Numbered from the stretch's first letter, positions 11,403-23,282 are shown. The stretch is DNA of 64,000 nucleotides from Acacia acuminata (GCA_019022655.1 JAFJYI010000013.1:3302501-3366500); one strand, 5' to 3'. Numbers and translations: made by a program. Notes: a model not told the origin generated them from the sequence alone.

Positions 11403-13833
11403 AAGTTTATATTGATCCTATAAAAGTGCCGACATTGAGCTGGGGTTTTCTGTCTTCCCCTAGTCACATCATAGTTTTTTTTTTTTTTTTTTTTTTGGAT
11501 CGAATCCAAAGATATTTGACTGATTTCCTTATATATGCTAGTATCTGAAAGAATGTAAAAATCACTTTGTGCCGTCTTCAGAGTAGTTGGTTTTGTGTGG
11601 TGAGCCAACAAGCACAAATAGATTTTTAATCATTGAGATTTTATTGAACTTGAGTTATTATTAAAGATCATGCTTTTTATGTTGATAAAAGTAATTTTTA
11701 GTTAACGGCCGGTAGTCGCCTCGCCATGCTTGAATGGCCCAAAGACTCCCACAAAACACGTGTTTATTAATTTTTAGATCGTCAATAAAGTGATTCCTCA
11801 TATTTATAAAAAAATTGAAGTTATCTATTCCCAAAAAAAAAAAAAAAAAAAAATTTCAAAATAAATAAAGTTATTTGACGTTCATTACAATAATAAAAAC
11901 ACCTTTTATTAAAAAGTGCTTCTCAAAATAATTATAGATAACTTATTTGAAATAACTACTAAAACAAGAAGAGGACTTTTTTGTCACCCTTAATAGAACC
12001 GTTTTTAATGAGTTTCATTTCTTAATAAAATAAAACCCACGTGTTTTATTATGAGGCATATAAATATGGGAAAATTAGAATAAGGACTGAAAGAAAATAT
12101 ATTTATTAATGAGAACCATAAAAATTATAACTATTTAGAAGAACTAAATACAAAAATAAAAAATTTAAAACACTAAAATGCCACTAATGACAATTTGCAT
12201 TCCCTCCTACATTATTTCCCACATTCTTTTTTTTTAAAACTAAAAAAAAAAATCTAAATTTCACCGAATTAAATAAAAGATTTCTGAATTTTCATTTTTG
12301 AAAACTTGAATAGACATCTCTGGAAAAAAAATTACACATTCTTTGATTTTGTAAAAATTATAATGTTTTAAAAATCAACAAAATATATAATTAAAAATAA
12401 AAATGATATAATTTTAAGAAAGCTTCTTTTATAATTTTTTATTATATATGTTATACCAAGAAAGATTATACGGTTTGTTTTCATTGTAGAAGTAAATTTA
12501 TGGGTGATAAGCAAGTTCATTTAATGTTAATAAAATTAAAGATATAGATAATTTATTATATCAAAATAATTAAATAATATGTTGATTAAATAAATATGGG
12601 GTTTAGTGAGAAAAACATTTATAAATTATGAGTTTAATCGTTGTTACTTAAAAGATTGCATGAATATGAAACTTTGTGAAAAAATATATTCTACATAAAA
12701 TAAGTAATATTTAGGTATCTTTTAAATGGTTAAATTATTAATTTTTTTATTATTTTATAAAGATTTAATACTTTAAAATTGCATCTCTAGAAAAAATTAT
12801 AAAAGGAAGAAAAAAATTGCAATTACGTGCTATTTGTAGCTTATGTTAAATATGATTTAGGGAAGACTTTTGTGTTTGTGTATATTCAGATGAAGTTTTA
12901 AAAAAAATTCTTTTCTGTAATTTATAAGTCACACTATTAATTTTTTTATTTATATAAATGTAGAATTATGCTTATTGTGTAGATCAGTAGATCTAACCAC
13001 ATAGCTAGGAATGGAAGGAGTTTTATGTTGCCATAAATAAGAGAGTAGTTGGTTTTGTGTGTGGAGACAGCTAGCTTGCCTTGAAGGCGCATGCTGTAAG
13101 GCAATAATAACATCTACGAGAAAAGATGAAATGAAGGTTCATGTCAGAGCTTGGCTTCTGTTTGATTGTTTGCCGACTGAAAGAACTTTTTTTTTTTTTT
13201 TTTTTTTTTTTTTCGAGCTTTTATTTACTTTCTGGCATTTGAATTATTTTCTTTTTTACTCTCTTCTCAGTTGATCACTGTTTTTCTTCTTATTGTTTTG
13301 AGAATATTTTTTTTAATTTAAAAATCACCTCTTCTTTCTGCGTAGTATTTTATATGTTTTTCCCTTGTATTTAAATTTCTCATTCGATTTTTCTCTACCA
13401 TCGTTTTTGTCTTTTATTTTTATTTTTTATTTTTTAAGGAAACACAAAAAAGGAGGCTTGGATATCCAAGGCATTGCAGCTGTAGCATAGAAATTGCTGA
13501 GAGGTACGAATCTGTGCTCCCTTCTGCTTATCAATTATGTTTGCATTTGCATCATCTTGATATATAAGAAAAAGAAATGAATGTGAGGTGGTGCTATGAT
13601 ACAAGTTAAAGCTAGATTCAATTTTAGTGCTCATCATTTTCATGGTGGGCACCAAGGACGGACCTGGCGCAGGTGCACACAGGTGCGTACATGGTTTTTC
13701 AGATTTTTTTTTTTTTTTTTAAAACCAAATATGATGAAGAGAAAACTGGGATACGGTCAAACCGACGCAGTTCTTCGTCTTCAGTGGTAGCTTCTTCATC
13801 CACCACGGCTTCAACCTTCAATTTTTAGGGGGG

Positions 13834-13908
<75 letters not shown>

Positions 13909-14773
13909 GAAAAAACTGAGATGTCGCTGAAGAAGACAACCACGCCAAGATCACTCTGGAGCCGATTTTGAACCACGCAATTACACTTTGATCCACCACC
14001 ATGGCTTCAACCTTCGATTTTGAAGAACAAAGAGAGGCAGGGGAAAGAGGAAACTAGATCGGACCGAAATTATTGGCTCATTGTACTGCTCACGTTGATA
14101 TGAAAGGTTTTAACAAAGGAAAAATTATTAAAAAGTAAATTGATGGTTTGACCGAAGAAAAAAAAAATTATGGAAGAATCCTATGAATCACTTTTTTATT
14201 TTGTTTTATTTATTATTTTATTTATCTAAAACTCTAAAATATTATTTTAAAAATATAAAGAATTATGGTATTTCCATATAAGGTTATTTTTACTGATAAC
14301 ATTATATATTATAATGTGATATGGTGTTGAATTCTTGGGTTGGTTGTTCACTACTCTCAATTATTATATTTTTTGAATTATGGTATTTTGTTAGTGTTAA
14401 ATGTACTCTCAAAGAATCTTTTTATAATCGTTCTGATGTAAAGGTTAGTTAACTCTTAATTATTATTTTTTATGTTAAGTTGAAGTTTTCTTTTCTTTTA
14501 TTGTTTATATTCTTTTGTTTTTTAATACGTGTAAAACTTTCCTTAAAAAGTGATTTTTAAAGGTTAGTTGACCCACTATTGTGGGTCAAGACACTGTTTA
14601 TTTTCTTCATTTTCTAACAAAAATAGAATAAAATCTTACGTATCTATTAGAGGAGAATACATTGTCAAGTAATTTTTTTGTTAAGATAATTGCCTAAACC
14701 ATGAAAATTAAATTAAAGTGAAAGACCAAAATAACCTAAGGAGGACTGAACCATCCTCAACCACCCCAACCAC
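11403..14773. other. AT-rich intergenic DNA
   Basis: No gene is supported. It contains homopolymer T runs near 11474 and 13187, an A run near 11827, and the phrase AGAGTAGTTGGTTTTGTGTG at both 11579 and 13042. CACCACGGCTTCAACCTTC near 13800 has a near-copy, CACCACCATGGCTTCAACCTT, near 13995 on the other side of the GA tract. Confidence 0.5.
13836..13905. repeat. (GA)n microsatellite, about 35 units
   Basis: An uninterrupted alternation of G and A about 70 bases long, preceded by a G run. The leucine/serine-rich reading on the minus strand is a by-product of this repeat. Confidence 0.97.
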
Positions 14774-16104
14774 TAAGGCCCGTTTGTTACACAGAAGATT
14801 TGAGGAAGGAAATGAAAGGAATGGAAAGGAAAGGAAAGGAAAGGAAGATTAGGAGGGAACTTTAAAAATGTGATACATTTTTGGTATACAAGGGAATGTA
14901 AGTTAGTTGAGGGAAGATGAAATGTTTGGTATGAAGAATTGGGTGTTGGTTAAGTGGGAAGATTAGGTGAAATTCCCAAATTGCCCTTAAATAAAAAACA
15001 TCTAAAAAAAAGGTAATAACTGGCGGAAGTGTTTTTTGCGCGACATGAACGAAGAGAGGAACGAACCCTAGAAGGAAATTGCAACGGTAAATTGAAGTAG
15101 ATGGTGATGGGGTATGAAATTCCGACGACGAGTGTCTCCCGGTGGTGACAAGGGACGACATAGATGGAAGGAATAAGGTGTGGAAGCACGAAGCAATATT
15201 TAACGACGGCGGAAACGAGTATGGGAAGAGAAGCGGGTTAGATTAAGCGATGATGAACATTGAACCCACGGTGATGCTATATTTAACGAAGGTTGATTGG
15301 AAAAAATGAGTCTTGAACCCACGACTAGTGTGAAGTCGCCGAATGAAAAGGGGATTGTTGGGTTGGTGAAACGGAGAGGCAAGTGCGAAAATAGTTTAGG
15401 AAAATATGGCATTCCTTCATTTGACTATAATTAATCATCAAAATCAAACATGGACATAACAATAACGAATGTTAGATCAGTTGAAAAGGACAGAGGAAGT
15501 ATGAAAAATTGCACTTGTGAGGATGAAGAAGGAGACATTAACAAGTATACAATGTGCAAAAGAGGGACATTGGTTCTTTGTCAAATGGGCGTTGAAGTGA
15601 ACCATATGTGAAGCACGGAACAACCAACATTTTGATAGATAGCTTCGAAATTTATAAAAATAATCTTCACCCAGTGCAATGTGTGGGAGAGGAAGTAAAA
15701 ATAAAGCACCCAACATTATGAAATGCTGCATAAGTAGGAAAGCAGGAAAAAAAAACTTTTGCTATTGGACTCGTAAAATGCACCGGTAACCAGTCTTGAA
15801 CCAACACAACACGAAGCTTAATGCCAAGGCACAAAATGAAAATAAATGAATGAAATTGGCCTTCTCAAATGATGCATACAAGTAAACGAGAACCTTGGAC
15901 ATGACAACAACATGAGGCGGTGTCGGATAAATGGACATAAATGATAGCATGTGAACCGACCATCATTGGCCTTCTCAAATTTGTATGACAAATAATTGTG
16001 AAGTTTTTCAAAGGGTGCATGAGCCACCCAAAAATTGCATGGACAGTAACATATACTAACCATCATTCATTAGTGGTCAGATGGCAGCAAAAAAAGCAGG
16101 GGAC

Positions 16105-16131
16105 GTTCGAACCAAACAATCAAGTTTGAAC
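16105..16131. repeat. Phased palindrome pair GTTCGAAC / GTTTGAAC
   Basis: GTTCGAAC at 16105-16112 is followed after 11 nt by GTTTGAAC at 16124-16131, so the starts are 19 nt apart. It lies downstream of the third gene of the Harbinger element. Confidence 0.8.
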
Positions 16132-16326
16132 TACATCTCAGGATAACAAATATAATTGTAAAGTTTATGACAAGGTGCATCAGGCACCCTAAAATTAGCT
16201 GGATAAAATCGACATGTTATGCAGATGAATTATGACAGCCATGAACTACACAAAATGATAATACACATTACAATAGATTAAACATCATTCAACCATTAAA
16301 CATTAGTTCAGAATACAAAAGTGTAA

Positions 16327-16353
16327 GTTCGAACCAAACAAGAAAGTTCAAAC
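16327..16353. repeat. Phased palindrome pair GTTCGAAC / GTTCAAAC
   Basis: GTTCGAAC at 16327-16334 and GTTCAAAC at 16346-16353 are again 19 nt apart. The spacer CAAACAAGAAA resembles the spacer CAAACAATCAA of the pair at 16105, so these two pairs are likely duplicates. Confidence 0.8.
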
Positions 16354-16839
16354 TCCAATGAACGGCAAGTAAACCATCTCGAATGTGAATGTGATCATAA
16401 CAACAAAAAACTAGTCAATATCTTTGGAGCATTACATGTAACTCTAAACAGACAATACAAACAATTTTTGTCCCTAGTTTTGTTTCTTCTTTGATGGGGA
16501 CCTCTTTGGAGCGGTGCGCCTGGCGATGATAATACGTGGAACCGGGGAGGTTTTGGGATGAACATTGGAGTAGGGGCTGCGTACTTTGAGGACAATTGGT
16601 GGTCCATTTGCGAAGACATTGGGCAAATCTCGCCGCATGAGGACGGGCGAAGGCTGAAAGCGGGAATAAACCTCAAAGGAACAACACGGTATGTTCTGGA
16701 AGGGGCGGGAGGAGGGTTAAGCGGTTTAGGCGGAGGGACAATTGCGATCTGTGGTGATTGGATCCAAATCCTCACCTTCACCCACTTCTCTATCATCGGT
16801 GGGGTGGCTCCGGTGAAATGGACACCTTTCTCTTCATCA

Positions 16840-19134
16840 TCACTGCGGTGTCTCCAACCCCATGGCCGAATGATCAGCCCCTTCCTTCTCAACCTCTTCA
16901 TCTCTCGCGCCTACAAGGACACCCTCATGGTCATCACCCGCTTCCTTCTCTTCCTCTTCATCTCTGATGCTTGCAGGCTCACCCTCATGGTCATCACCCC
17001 CTTCCTTCTCTGCCTGTTCATCTGTGATGCTTGCATGCCCACCCTCGCGTTCATCATCCCCTTCTTTGTCACCTTCTTCATCTACGCCTCCATCATTCTC
17101 GGCCTCGAATCAATCTCATCATCCCCTTCCTTCTCTTGTTCCTCATCTCTCTGCGCCATCATCCTCGGCCCGTAGAATCAATCTCATCATCCCCTTCCTT
17201 CTCTTGTTCTTCATCTCTGCTGCCATCATCCTCGGCCTCAGAATCAATGTCAGCATCCCCTTCATTTTGTTGTTCTTCATCTCTGCTGCCATCATCCTTA
17301 GCCTCAGAATCATGGTTATCATCCCTTTCATTCTCTTCGTCTTCATGTTCATCCTCTTCTTCTTCTTCCGTGCTGCCATCATCCTCCGCCTCAGAATCAC
17401 TCTCACCATCCCCTTGCTTCTCTCCTTCTTCTTCACGGATGCTATCATCTTCTTCACTTCCTTCATCACCATCCTCAGATTGGGAGCCCAATGGCGTGTC
17501 CTGTGAAGTGGACTTATGCTCATTCCCTCTGCTGGATGAAGGACCAGCCATGTCATGTTTTTTGCCCTGAATTCAGCAAAGTCCTTGAAGTCAGTGCCAT
17601 ACAGATATATGAAATTGCGAACGTCCTTCAAGTCAAATGCCATTGAAGCAAGGCGTGACTCCATCTCATTGAGGATTGACTGTATGTGATCCTTCATCAA
17701 CCCAATTTTTTCATCAACTATTTTGGCAAACATGGCTGCCACTTCTGCAACTCCTCCCTCAAAGTTTTGGTTTGTTCTACTTGGACCAGCTGTAGGTGCA
17801 GCTCCCTTTGCCTTCCCTTTTCTTTGTTGATGGGGCTTATTGGGTGATCTATAGGATGACTGCTTGGAAACAAGAGGGATTTGCATTCTATGTAGAGCCT
17901 CTTCATCAAATTCCTGAGTCCATATGGGGGGCTCACCTTCATGAAGATACCAAACCTTGTGCTTTTGTAATATGAGGGAAACAAGTAAAGGGAATGGCAG
18001 TTCAGAATTTTTCACCCTAAAAGTTGTAGCCTTCAGCATTGTGTCAACGATCCTCTTCCCCATCTGAAATGGCTTCCTCTTGATCATGCAGCATAGGATT
18101 TCTTTGTCCTCAAGGCTCATGCTTGTGTAGTGCTTGCCCTTGTTTATGAAGTTCCTGTTGTACAAATAATGCAGCACCCTATACTTATAGCTCAACTGCT
18201 TCGATCTGGTCAGAGAAGAAGCACCTTCGGTTGTCCCTCCCTCTAGCAATATTTTATCCATTTCCTCTACACTGAACTTTGTAGTTGTGGACTGTGGAAC
18301 CTTAACCCCTAACCAATTAAGGATTTTCTTGTCACTCAATTCAATTGTTTGGCCCCTAAAACGTGTGGACACACTTCCAGTTCTAGATAATCGAGGTTAG
18401 AATAAAATACCTTCACAACCAAGTCACTATAAGGGAAACCCAACTCCGGGGAGTCCCTAAATGGTCTAAGCAATGCGTCTAGTCCAAAGGGATAATCAGT
18501 ATCAAATGAGTCCATCCTAATCCTACCATTTTACACAGACTTCAACCGACTAACATCATGTCATAGTCCTCAAGTTAGGACTGATTGAAGTCGGCCTTAG
18601 AGTCAGGAATGATATTGGCCCTCTGTTGCACTTTCAACTTCCTATACAACTTGGACCTGACCTCATCAACTTGCTCATTGTCGTCGTCATCCTCGTTGGT
18701 GGCGCGGAAGAATCTTCATCATCGGTTGTGTGTTGCCACTCTTTCTCATCCCCACTGGAATCGGCAATGTCAACCATTTTCCCCTTGCTCTGTTTTGCAG
18801 CCTCTGCCTTTCGTTTTTTCCCCTTTTGAGAAGAGTCAGAGACGGAGTCACGATCATCACCTATAGGGGCCTTCCTCTTCCTAGACGCCGGAGTGTGGGT
18901 ATTCTTCTTAACAACCCGTTTCTTCTTCCTCGCTTCTTTAGCATCAAGTTCTCTCTTCCACTTTGCTGCTTCTACAAACTCGTCATACGCTTTTGTGTCT
19001 TTCCTCGTCTCCGTCGACGACCCAACTCGACCGCACCTCCGTAGTGTTGCCCTGTGCTTCCTATAAGCTACAACGTCTTCCATTGTAATTCCCAACTCGT
19101 TCAACCGGTTCTCACTTTTCCTTGGTTTCCCCAT
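16840..19134 (-). pseudogene. Third gene of the Harbinger element: basic N-terminus, plant-transposon-like domain, acidic repeats
   Basis: Read from the ATG at 19134 (MGKPRKSENRLNE). The first ~150 codons are rich in lysine and arginine, with nuclear-signal-like clusters (ARKKKRVVKK, SRKRKAP, GKKRKAEAAK), then an acidic serine stretch. After a frame change near 18690 comes VRSKLYRKLKVQQRA. From about 18515 to 17570 lies a folded-looking region (DYPFGLDALLRPFRDSPELG, VKVFYSNL, then after another frame change TRFRGQTIELSDKKILNWLG and CCMIKRKPFQMGK). It resembles the 'putative plant transposon protein' domain, by memory only. The C-terminal 230 or so codons are acidic tandem repeats ending at a stop at 16840. 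At least two or three frameshifts break it. Function is unknown; a nuclear role is inferred from composition. Confidence 0.6.
16860..17420 (-). repeat. Degenerate coding minisatellite for acidic repeats
   Basis: Units of about 60-66 bp encode variants of EAEDDGSRDEEQEKEGDDEI and, further downstream, of ASITDEQAEKEGGDDHEGEP. Frame changes between units show that the array mutates by unit gain and loss. It forms the C-terminal part of the third Harbinger gene. Confidence 0.8.
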
Positions 19135-19342
19135 TACGAGCGGTTCGAATGGCGATATGAAGAAGGAACAATGGGAAGACGACGCTGTGTAACGTCCCTG
19201 GGTGTGGGTTTGAAGGTCAGAAATGATGAAAGGTTGCGGTTGAGAAAGGTGGAAACACAATGTGAAATGAGTTTGGTTTGCCTAAGGAAGACACAATGAA
19301 CAGATGGCAGACATGTGACAGGTTAGAACAGAGTAATGGGCG

Positions 19343-19380
19343 GCGTCAGTTTTCAGACTGACGTTCGAACTGCTCCATAA
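19343..19380. repeat. Hairpin followed by GTTCGAAC
   Basis: CGTCAGTTTTCAGACTGACG can fold with a 7-bp stem. GTTCGAAC overlaps its end at 19373-19380. It lies about 240 bp upstream of the third gene's start codon. Confidence 0.65.
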
Positions 19381-19581
19381 AGTACTAGACGTGGGTATAA
19401 ACTGCCATTGCATTAATGAAAATGGAAAAATACCCACGTCTGATCAATCAAGACCTTTTCCAGCATTTTTTTTAAAAAATTTTGGTCACGTGTTTCCCTT
19501 CATAACTTATTCGATATGGCTATCGGGTCATTAGACATACTGATCCCATATTTTGCACAACTGAATCAAAAGATACAATAC

Positions 19582-19668
19582 GTTCGAACGTAAATATGAA
19601 GTTCGAACTAACAAAAATTTCATAATCTTGAACATTATTAGGTTCGAACTTCAGCCGGGCGTTCGAAC
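19582..19668. repeat. Two GTTCGAAC pairs, each spaced 19 nt
   Basis: Exact GTTCGAAC copies lie at 19582, 19601, 19642 and 19661. Both pairs have 11-nt spacers. The array sits between the third gene (start at 19134) and the end of ORF1 (20220), so it is in the likely promoter zone of the third gene. Confidence 0.88.
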
Positions 19669-19685
19669 GTACAGTAATAAAAAAT

Positions 19686-19815
19686 GCTGATATGCATTTG
19701 TTACAAGAAGCAGGTACAGTAACTTGAGAAATCTGTTATGCATTTGTTACAAGAAGCATGTACAGTAAATGGAAACTGCTGATATGTCTTTGTTACAAGA
19801 AGCAGTTACAGTAAA
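19686..19815. repeat. Three tandem ~46-bp units
   Basis: ATTTGTTACAAGAAGCAGGT and close variants recur three times, each ending in TACAGTAA. No coding sense is evident. Confidence 0.85.
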
Positions 19816-20219
19816 TGGACAAGGGAGAAACAGTAACATACAATGTTCAAAAGATAGAAAAGTATCCATTTTCTGCATTCAGCATAAGTGAGTACATCCT
19901 ATGCACCAGCCAATTAACAGATGGCCTGCATCATAATACACTTACAACTTATAATTTGACAACAGGCTGCGCCACACAAAATTTATGCCATGTCCAATTT
20001 TTCCTTAACCTATTTGAACATGGTCCAAAGTTTGTGCTAATGCAAAAACCCTGCCCTATACAAAAGGACTGTGCAGCATATACAAAACGACTGTGTAGCA
20101 TATACAAAAGACAGATTAGTGTCCAAAACAGAGTGACACATCTGAATTACCATTGGCCAATACGGTACATCAAACACAAAAAGACCACTATGTACTCCAC
20201 ACTATTAAACTACACATGA

Positions 20220-21250
20220 CTATGTAATCGATAATGCATCTTTGCGAGAAAGCAAGGTGCGGATCCATGATGGCTTAAACTCTACAGGTACCTTTAGAAA
20301 TGCAGTCACCATTTTATCAGACGTTACAATCTTCATATGTGCAAGGTTTCTTTCATTCCAAGTCAAATCCTCAAGTTGCAGTAGCTCCATGTACAAGTCA
20401 TCTCCTGGGGTAGGAGGTTCAGGTTGCCTTTCTTAGGGTGCCATCATATTTCCTAGCTTGTCAAACGCAGTAACGATGGTGTTCTCCAATTTTGTGACTG
20501 TATCTCGCAATGCCTCAGTGATTACTTCAGCATTGTTCAGTTTGTGCTTCTTCCTTGGACCAACATTTGCATCAGATGGATTGACTTAAGTGGTGACAAT
20601 TTCATGGTTCGTTTCGACAACTCGAGATTCATTCATCAACATGTGGTGGTGTTTCTGGAAGTTCGTTATCTTCAAGATTAATTTCTTCCTCCATTCCCCC
20701 CGGGCACTCTCCTTCCTCACCGGTAGCCCTGTCCCTTCCCCAAACCATGCATAGAGAGTCAAAGTTTGGTAAGGGTTTGGTTCTAAATTCCTTTGCCTTG
20801 GGATGAGCCTGCACTTTGAACAAGCAATATGTGAGTTTGGATATGGAAGTCATTTGTAATACATAATCAAAGTACAAATTTCAAGAGTATGGTAGGATAT
20901 CATACCTTCAAATACTCATCCCACACCTCTGGATCTGCGATAACAAGGTTAGTCTCCGGGTTCCAACCAAATCCTGAAGCATTGGGCCCATAAACAATGT
21001 CGTATGCTGCTTGCCATAGACGCTTTAAGGTCTTCGTCTAGAGGTGATGTGTGGAGTTGCTTCGATACCACGCCCGGGAAGCACGCTCAATCATCTTTTG
21101 CAACACATTTGCATAACCTACCTTGAACCCACTATCCGCCATCCACTTTTGGTCCAATCTCAAAGTCACAAGGCAATCTACCAAGACCCGATCCTCCACT
21201 GCTGTCCACATCTTGATCCTCGTCCTGGTTCCTTGTTCAACTGGATCCAT
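20220..21250 (-). pseudogene. Harbinger ORF1, Myb/SANT-like DNA-binding protein
   Basis: From the ATG at 21250 the protein begins MDPVEQGTRTRIKMWTAVED and continues with the trihelix-like pattern VLVDCLVTL, DSGFKVGYANVLQKMIE. After an in-frame TAG near 21041 it continues KTLKRLWQAAYDIVYG, ASGFGWNPETNLVI and PEVWDEYLK. A GT-AG intron near 20900-20835 is followed by HPKAKEFRTKPLPNFDSL and a GRDRATGE motif, then a hydrophilic hinge and a C-terminal helix ending at 20220. In PIF/Harbinger elements this protein recruits the transposase to the element ends and helps nuclear import. Two or three further stops or frame changes in the second half show it is decayed. Confidence 0.78.
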
Positions 21251-21451
21251 CTAAAACAAACACTGATTGAGGCAAAATATTGCAGGTATACATGCTTTTC
21301 AAAGAACAACAAAATACCACACCACACCAACAACAAAAGCAAATATAAACTTAATTGAAATTCAGATTGACATAGGATATGGTTGTTGTTTTTAACATAA
21401 ATAGACGGAATAAATTGTCCTTAAACCTAGCAATACTTGTGTACAATGTTA

Positions 21452-22850
21452 TCAATTATCTCCAAGTGCCACAAAGGAAGCAAACATCTCATTTGCAACT
21501 TGTTCCTTGTAATTAGTCCACACTTCACTAGTTTCCATTGGAACTAAGGGCGGGTTGTCAATCGTTGTAGGTCCAATCGGTAAGGTCTCAATTTGCTCAT
21601 CAAGGGGATCTTGAACATTCTCCCGACGAATGAGGTTATGGAGCAAACAGCAAGCAATGATGTATCTATTTTGTAGCCTCACTGGATAAAAAGATGGGCT
21701 CCTCAATATTGCCCACCGTAACTTGAGTATGCCAAAGCACCTTTATATTACATTTCGTGCCGCCGAATGTCGCATGTTGAAACACTCATGCGTAGTTTGG
21801 GGTTGATGTCCCTGTCTCCAGTCATTAAGGTGGTACCTTTGACCTCTATAAGGAGCCAAAAACCCCTGGCAATCACTGTACCCAGCATCAACCAAGTAGT
21901 ATTTCCCGGCACAAAGATATACCACTCTGGTCCTATTTATAAGTCCAGTTTGACCAAATCTCACATACCAAGAAAAGTTAGTTGACACAATGATTATGAC
22001 GTAAATTTTTAACTTTGCCCTCATTTATGATTGGGTACTTTTTGATTGTTTCTTCTCTTTCTATCTTTATAGTGCAATTAATATAGGTAAAATTGTCACA
22101 ATCTCATTTATTTCCGAAACTGGACTTATAAATAGGACCAAATTTTTTTGGTCAAACTGGACTTATAAATAGGACCAGAGTGGTACAAGTTAACAAACAA
22201 TAGTGTAACTTAATTTAAACAACATAATGCACACTCACACCCGTACCTAGTGGCACTGTTAGTCCAAATGGTCTCCTTATAGCATCTCTCAACACTCTCC
22301 CATCCACAGCTGACCCTTCCCACTTGGGCAAAACAAATATGAATTGCCCATCTGGTGAACATACCGCAAGGACATTAGTTGTACCTCCCCTTTTCTATTT
22401 CGGTACCTCCCCTTGTGTTGTGCAGGGACTTGAACACGTATGTACGTACCATCCAATGCACCGAGGCACCCCTGAAATGATAAAAACATTATCACCGTTA
22501 AGGTCAAACCATAGTGTCAATACTCTATTAAATTACTCAGACAATACCATAATGTACATACCTTGAACCACTTCCAACGATGATCATTTGAGTCCTCTGG
22601 AATTGGCTCTGGTTTCTTCAAAAGAAATGATTGAAGTTTGATGGTAGCATTGAGCACTAGTTTGAAGTATCTACTAATGGTTTCTCGACCTTCCAAACTC
22701 AAATTGTATGACTGTTCTTCACATGATGGGCCAATATGTGAAGGAACATAGCCACTTGCTCATCAACTAGCATATGTTTAGTTGCTCTCAATCCGATTGT
22801 GTCTAACATGTGACGCAATTTATCAAACGTTGCCTAGTACAACCTAATTT
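21452..22850 (-). pseudogene. Harbinger DDE transposase (DDE_Tnp_4)
   Basis: Minus-strand blocks in order are FDKLRHMLDTIGL, VDEQVAMFLHILAHH, then after a frame change GRETISRYFKLVLNA. A donor at about 22560 (TTCAAG/GTATG) and an acceptor before GCLGALDGTYIRVQVP follow; that D is catalytic. The next blocks are RYRNRKGE, then (frame changed) FVLPKWEGSAVDGRVLRDAI with the second D, GKYYLVDAGYSDCQGFLAPY, and CFNMRHSAARNVI. There the next codon, where the family has the third catalytic residue E, is TAA (21745-21743). The frame then continues RCFGILKLRW through IIACCLLHNLIRRE to the natural end near 21452. The protein would cut and join DNA at the element ends. It is inactive here. Confidence 0.82.
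21921..22184. repeat. 35-bp inverted repeat inside the transposase gene
   Basis: The arms at 21921-21955 and 22150-22184 are exact complements (left arm ACCACTCTGGTCCTATTTAT, then 15 more bases). A third partial copy of the right arm lies at about 22118-22140. The structure covers the border just upstream of the GKYYLVDAGY exon. Confidence 0.85.
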
Positions 22851-23236
22851 GGTTGAAGCAAGTGGTGTCACTACTATATATCATCGCTCTCAAATTTGCT
22901 CTCTTGGCATGAAAATCTAATTTAAACGTCCTATCCGGTAAGTGCCTTTGTCTACCTGCTCCCACAGCGACTATCATCGTCACAAGCAAGGTCCTCACTG
23001 CTAGTAGCAAAGTTATGCAACCAGCCAACATTCCGATCATTTCACGTAAACGTGGCTCCATACCTACACAATTTTTCACCACACCAATATATTTTTTTAT
23101 CATAATCTGCCTCTCCTCTTTACAAACTACCACAATTTAACATTCATACATTCCTATCTTTCATGCCATAGGCTCAATTTACACCACTACTTACCACCCA
23201 ACATCTCACTCACTGAATGAACGACATATGTCTGAT

Positions 23237-23282
23237 GTTCGAACTGGGGTGTCTGGTTCGAACGTAAATTGGAAGTTTGAAC
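23237..23282. repeat. Triple phased palindrome GTTCGAAC x2 + GTTTGAAC
   Basis: Starts lie at 23237, 23256 and 23275, exactly 19 nt apart each time. The last spacer, GTAAATTGGAA, resembles GTAAATATGAA between the copies at 19582 and 19601. The array lies upstream of the minus-strand transposase gene. Confidence 0.9.

Larger units (their letters stand above)
14777..16839. other. Harbinger subterminal non-coding region
   Basis: No gene is supported. A G/A-rich stretch with repeated GGAAA near 14806-14850 follows the terminus. CATCATTGGCCTTCTCAAAT near 15960 recalls TGGCCTTCTCAAATGATG near 15860. Two GTTCGAAC pairs lie at 16105 and 16327. The minus-strand open frames here have no homology I can see. 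Confidence 0.5.

Noticed and set aside
13811..14002. Serine/leucine-rich open frame
   Set aside because: It is generated by the (GA)n microsatellite.
16558..17570. Long plus-strand open frames (up to 205 codons) over the acidic repeat region
   Set aside because: They are the complement of the acidic minus-strand repeats and read as hydrophobic/serine runs without homology.
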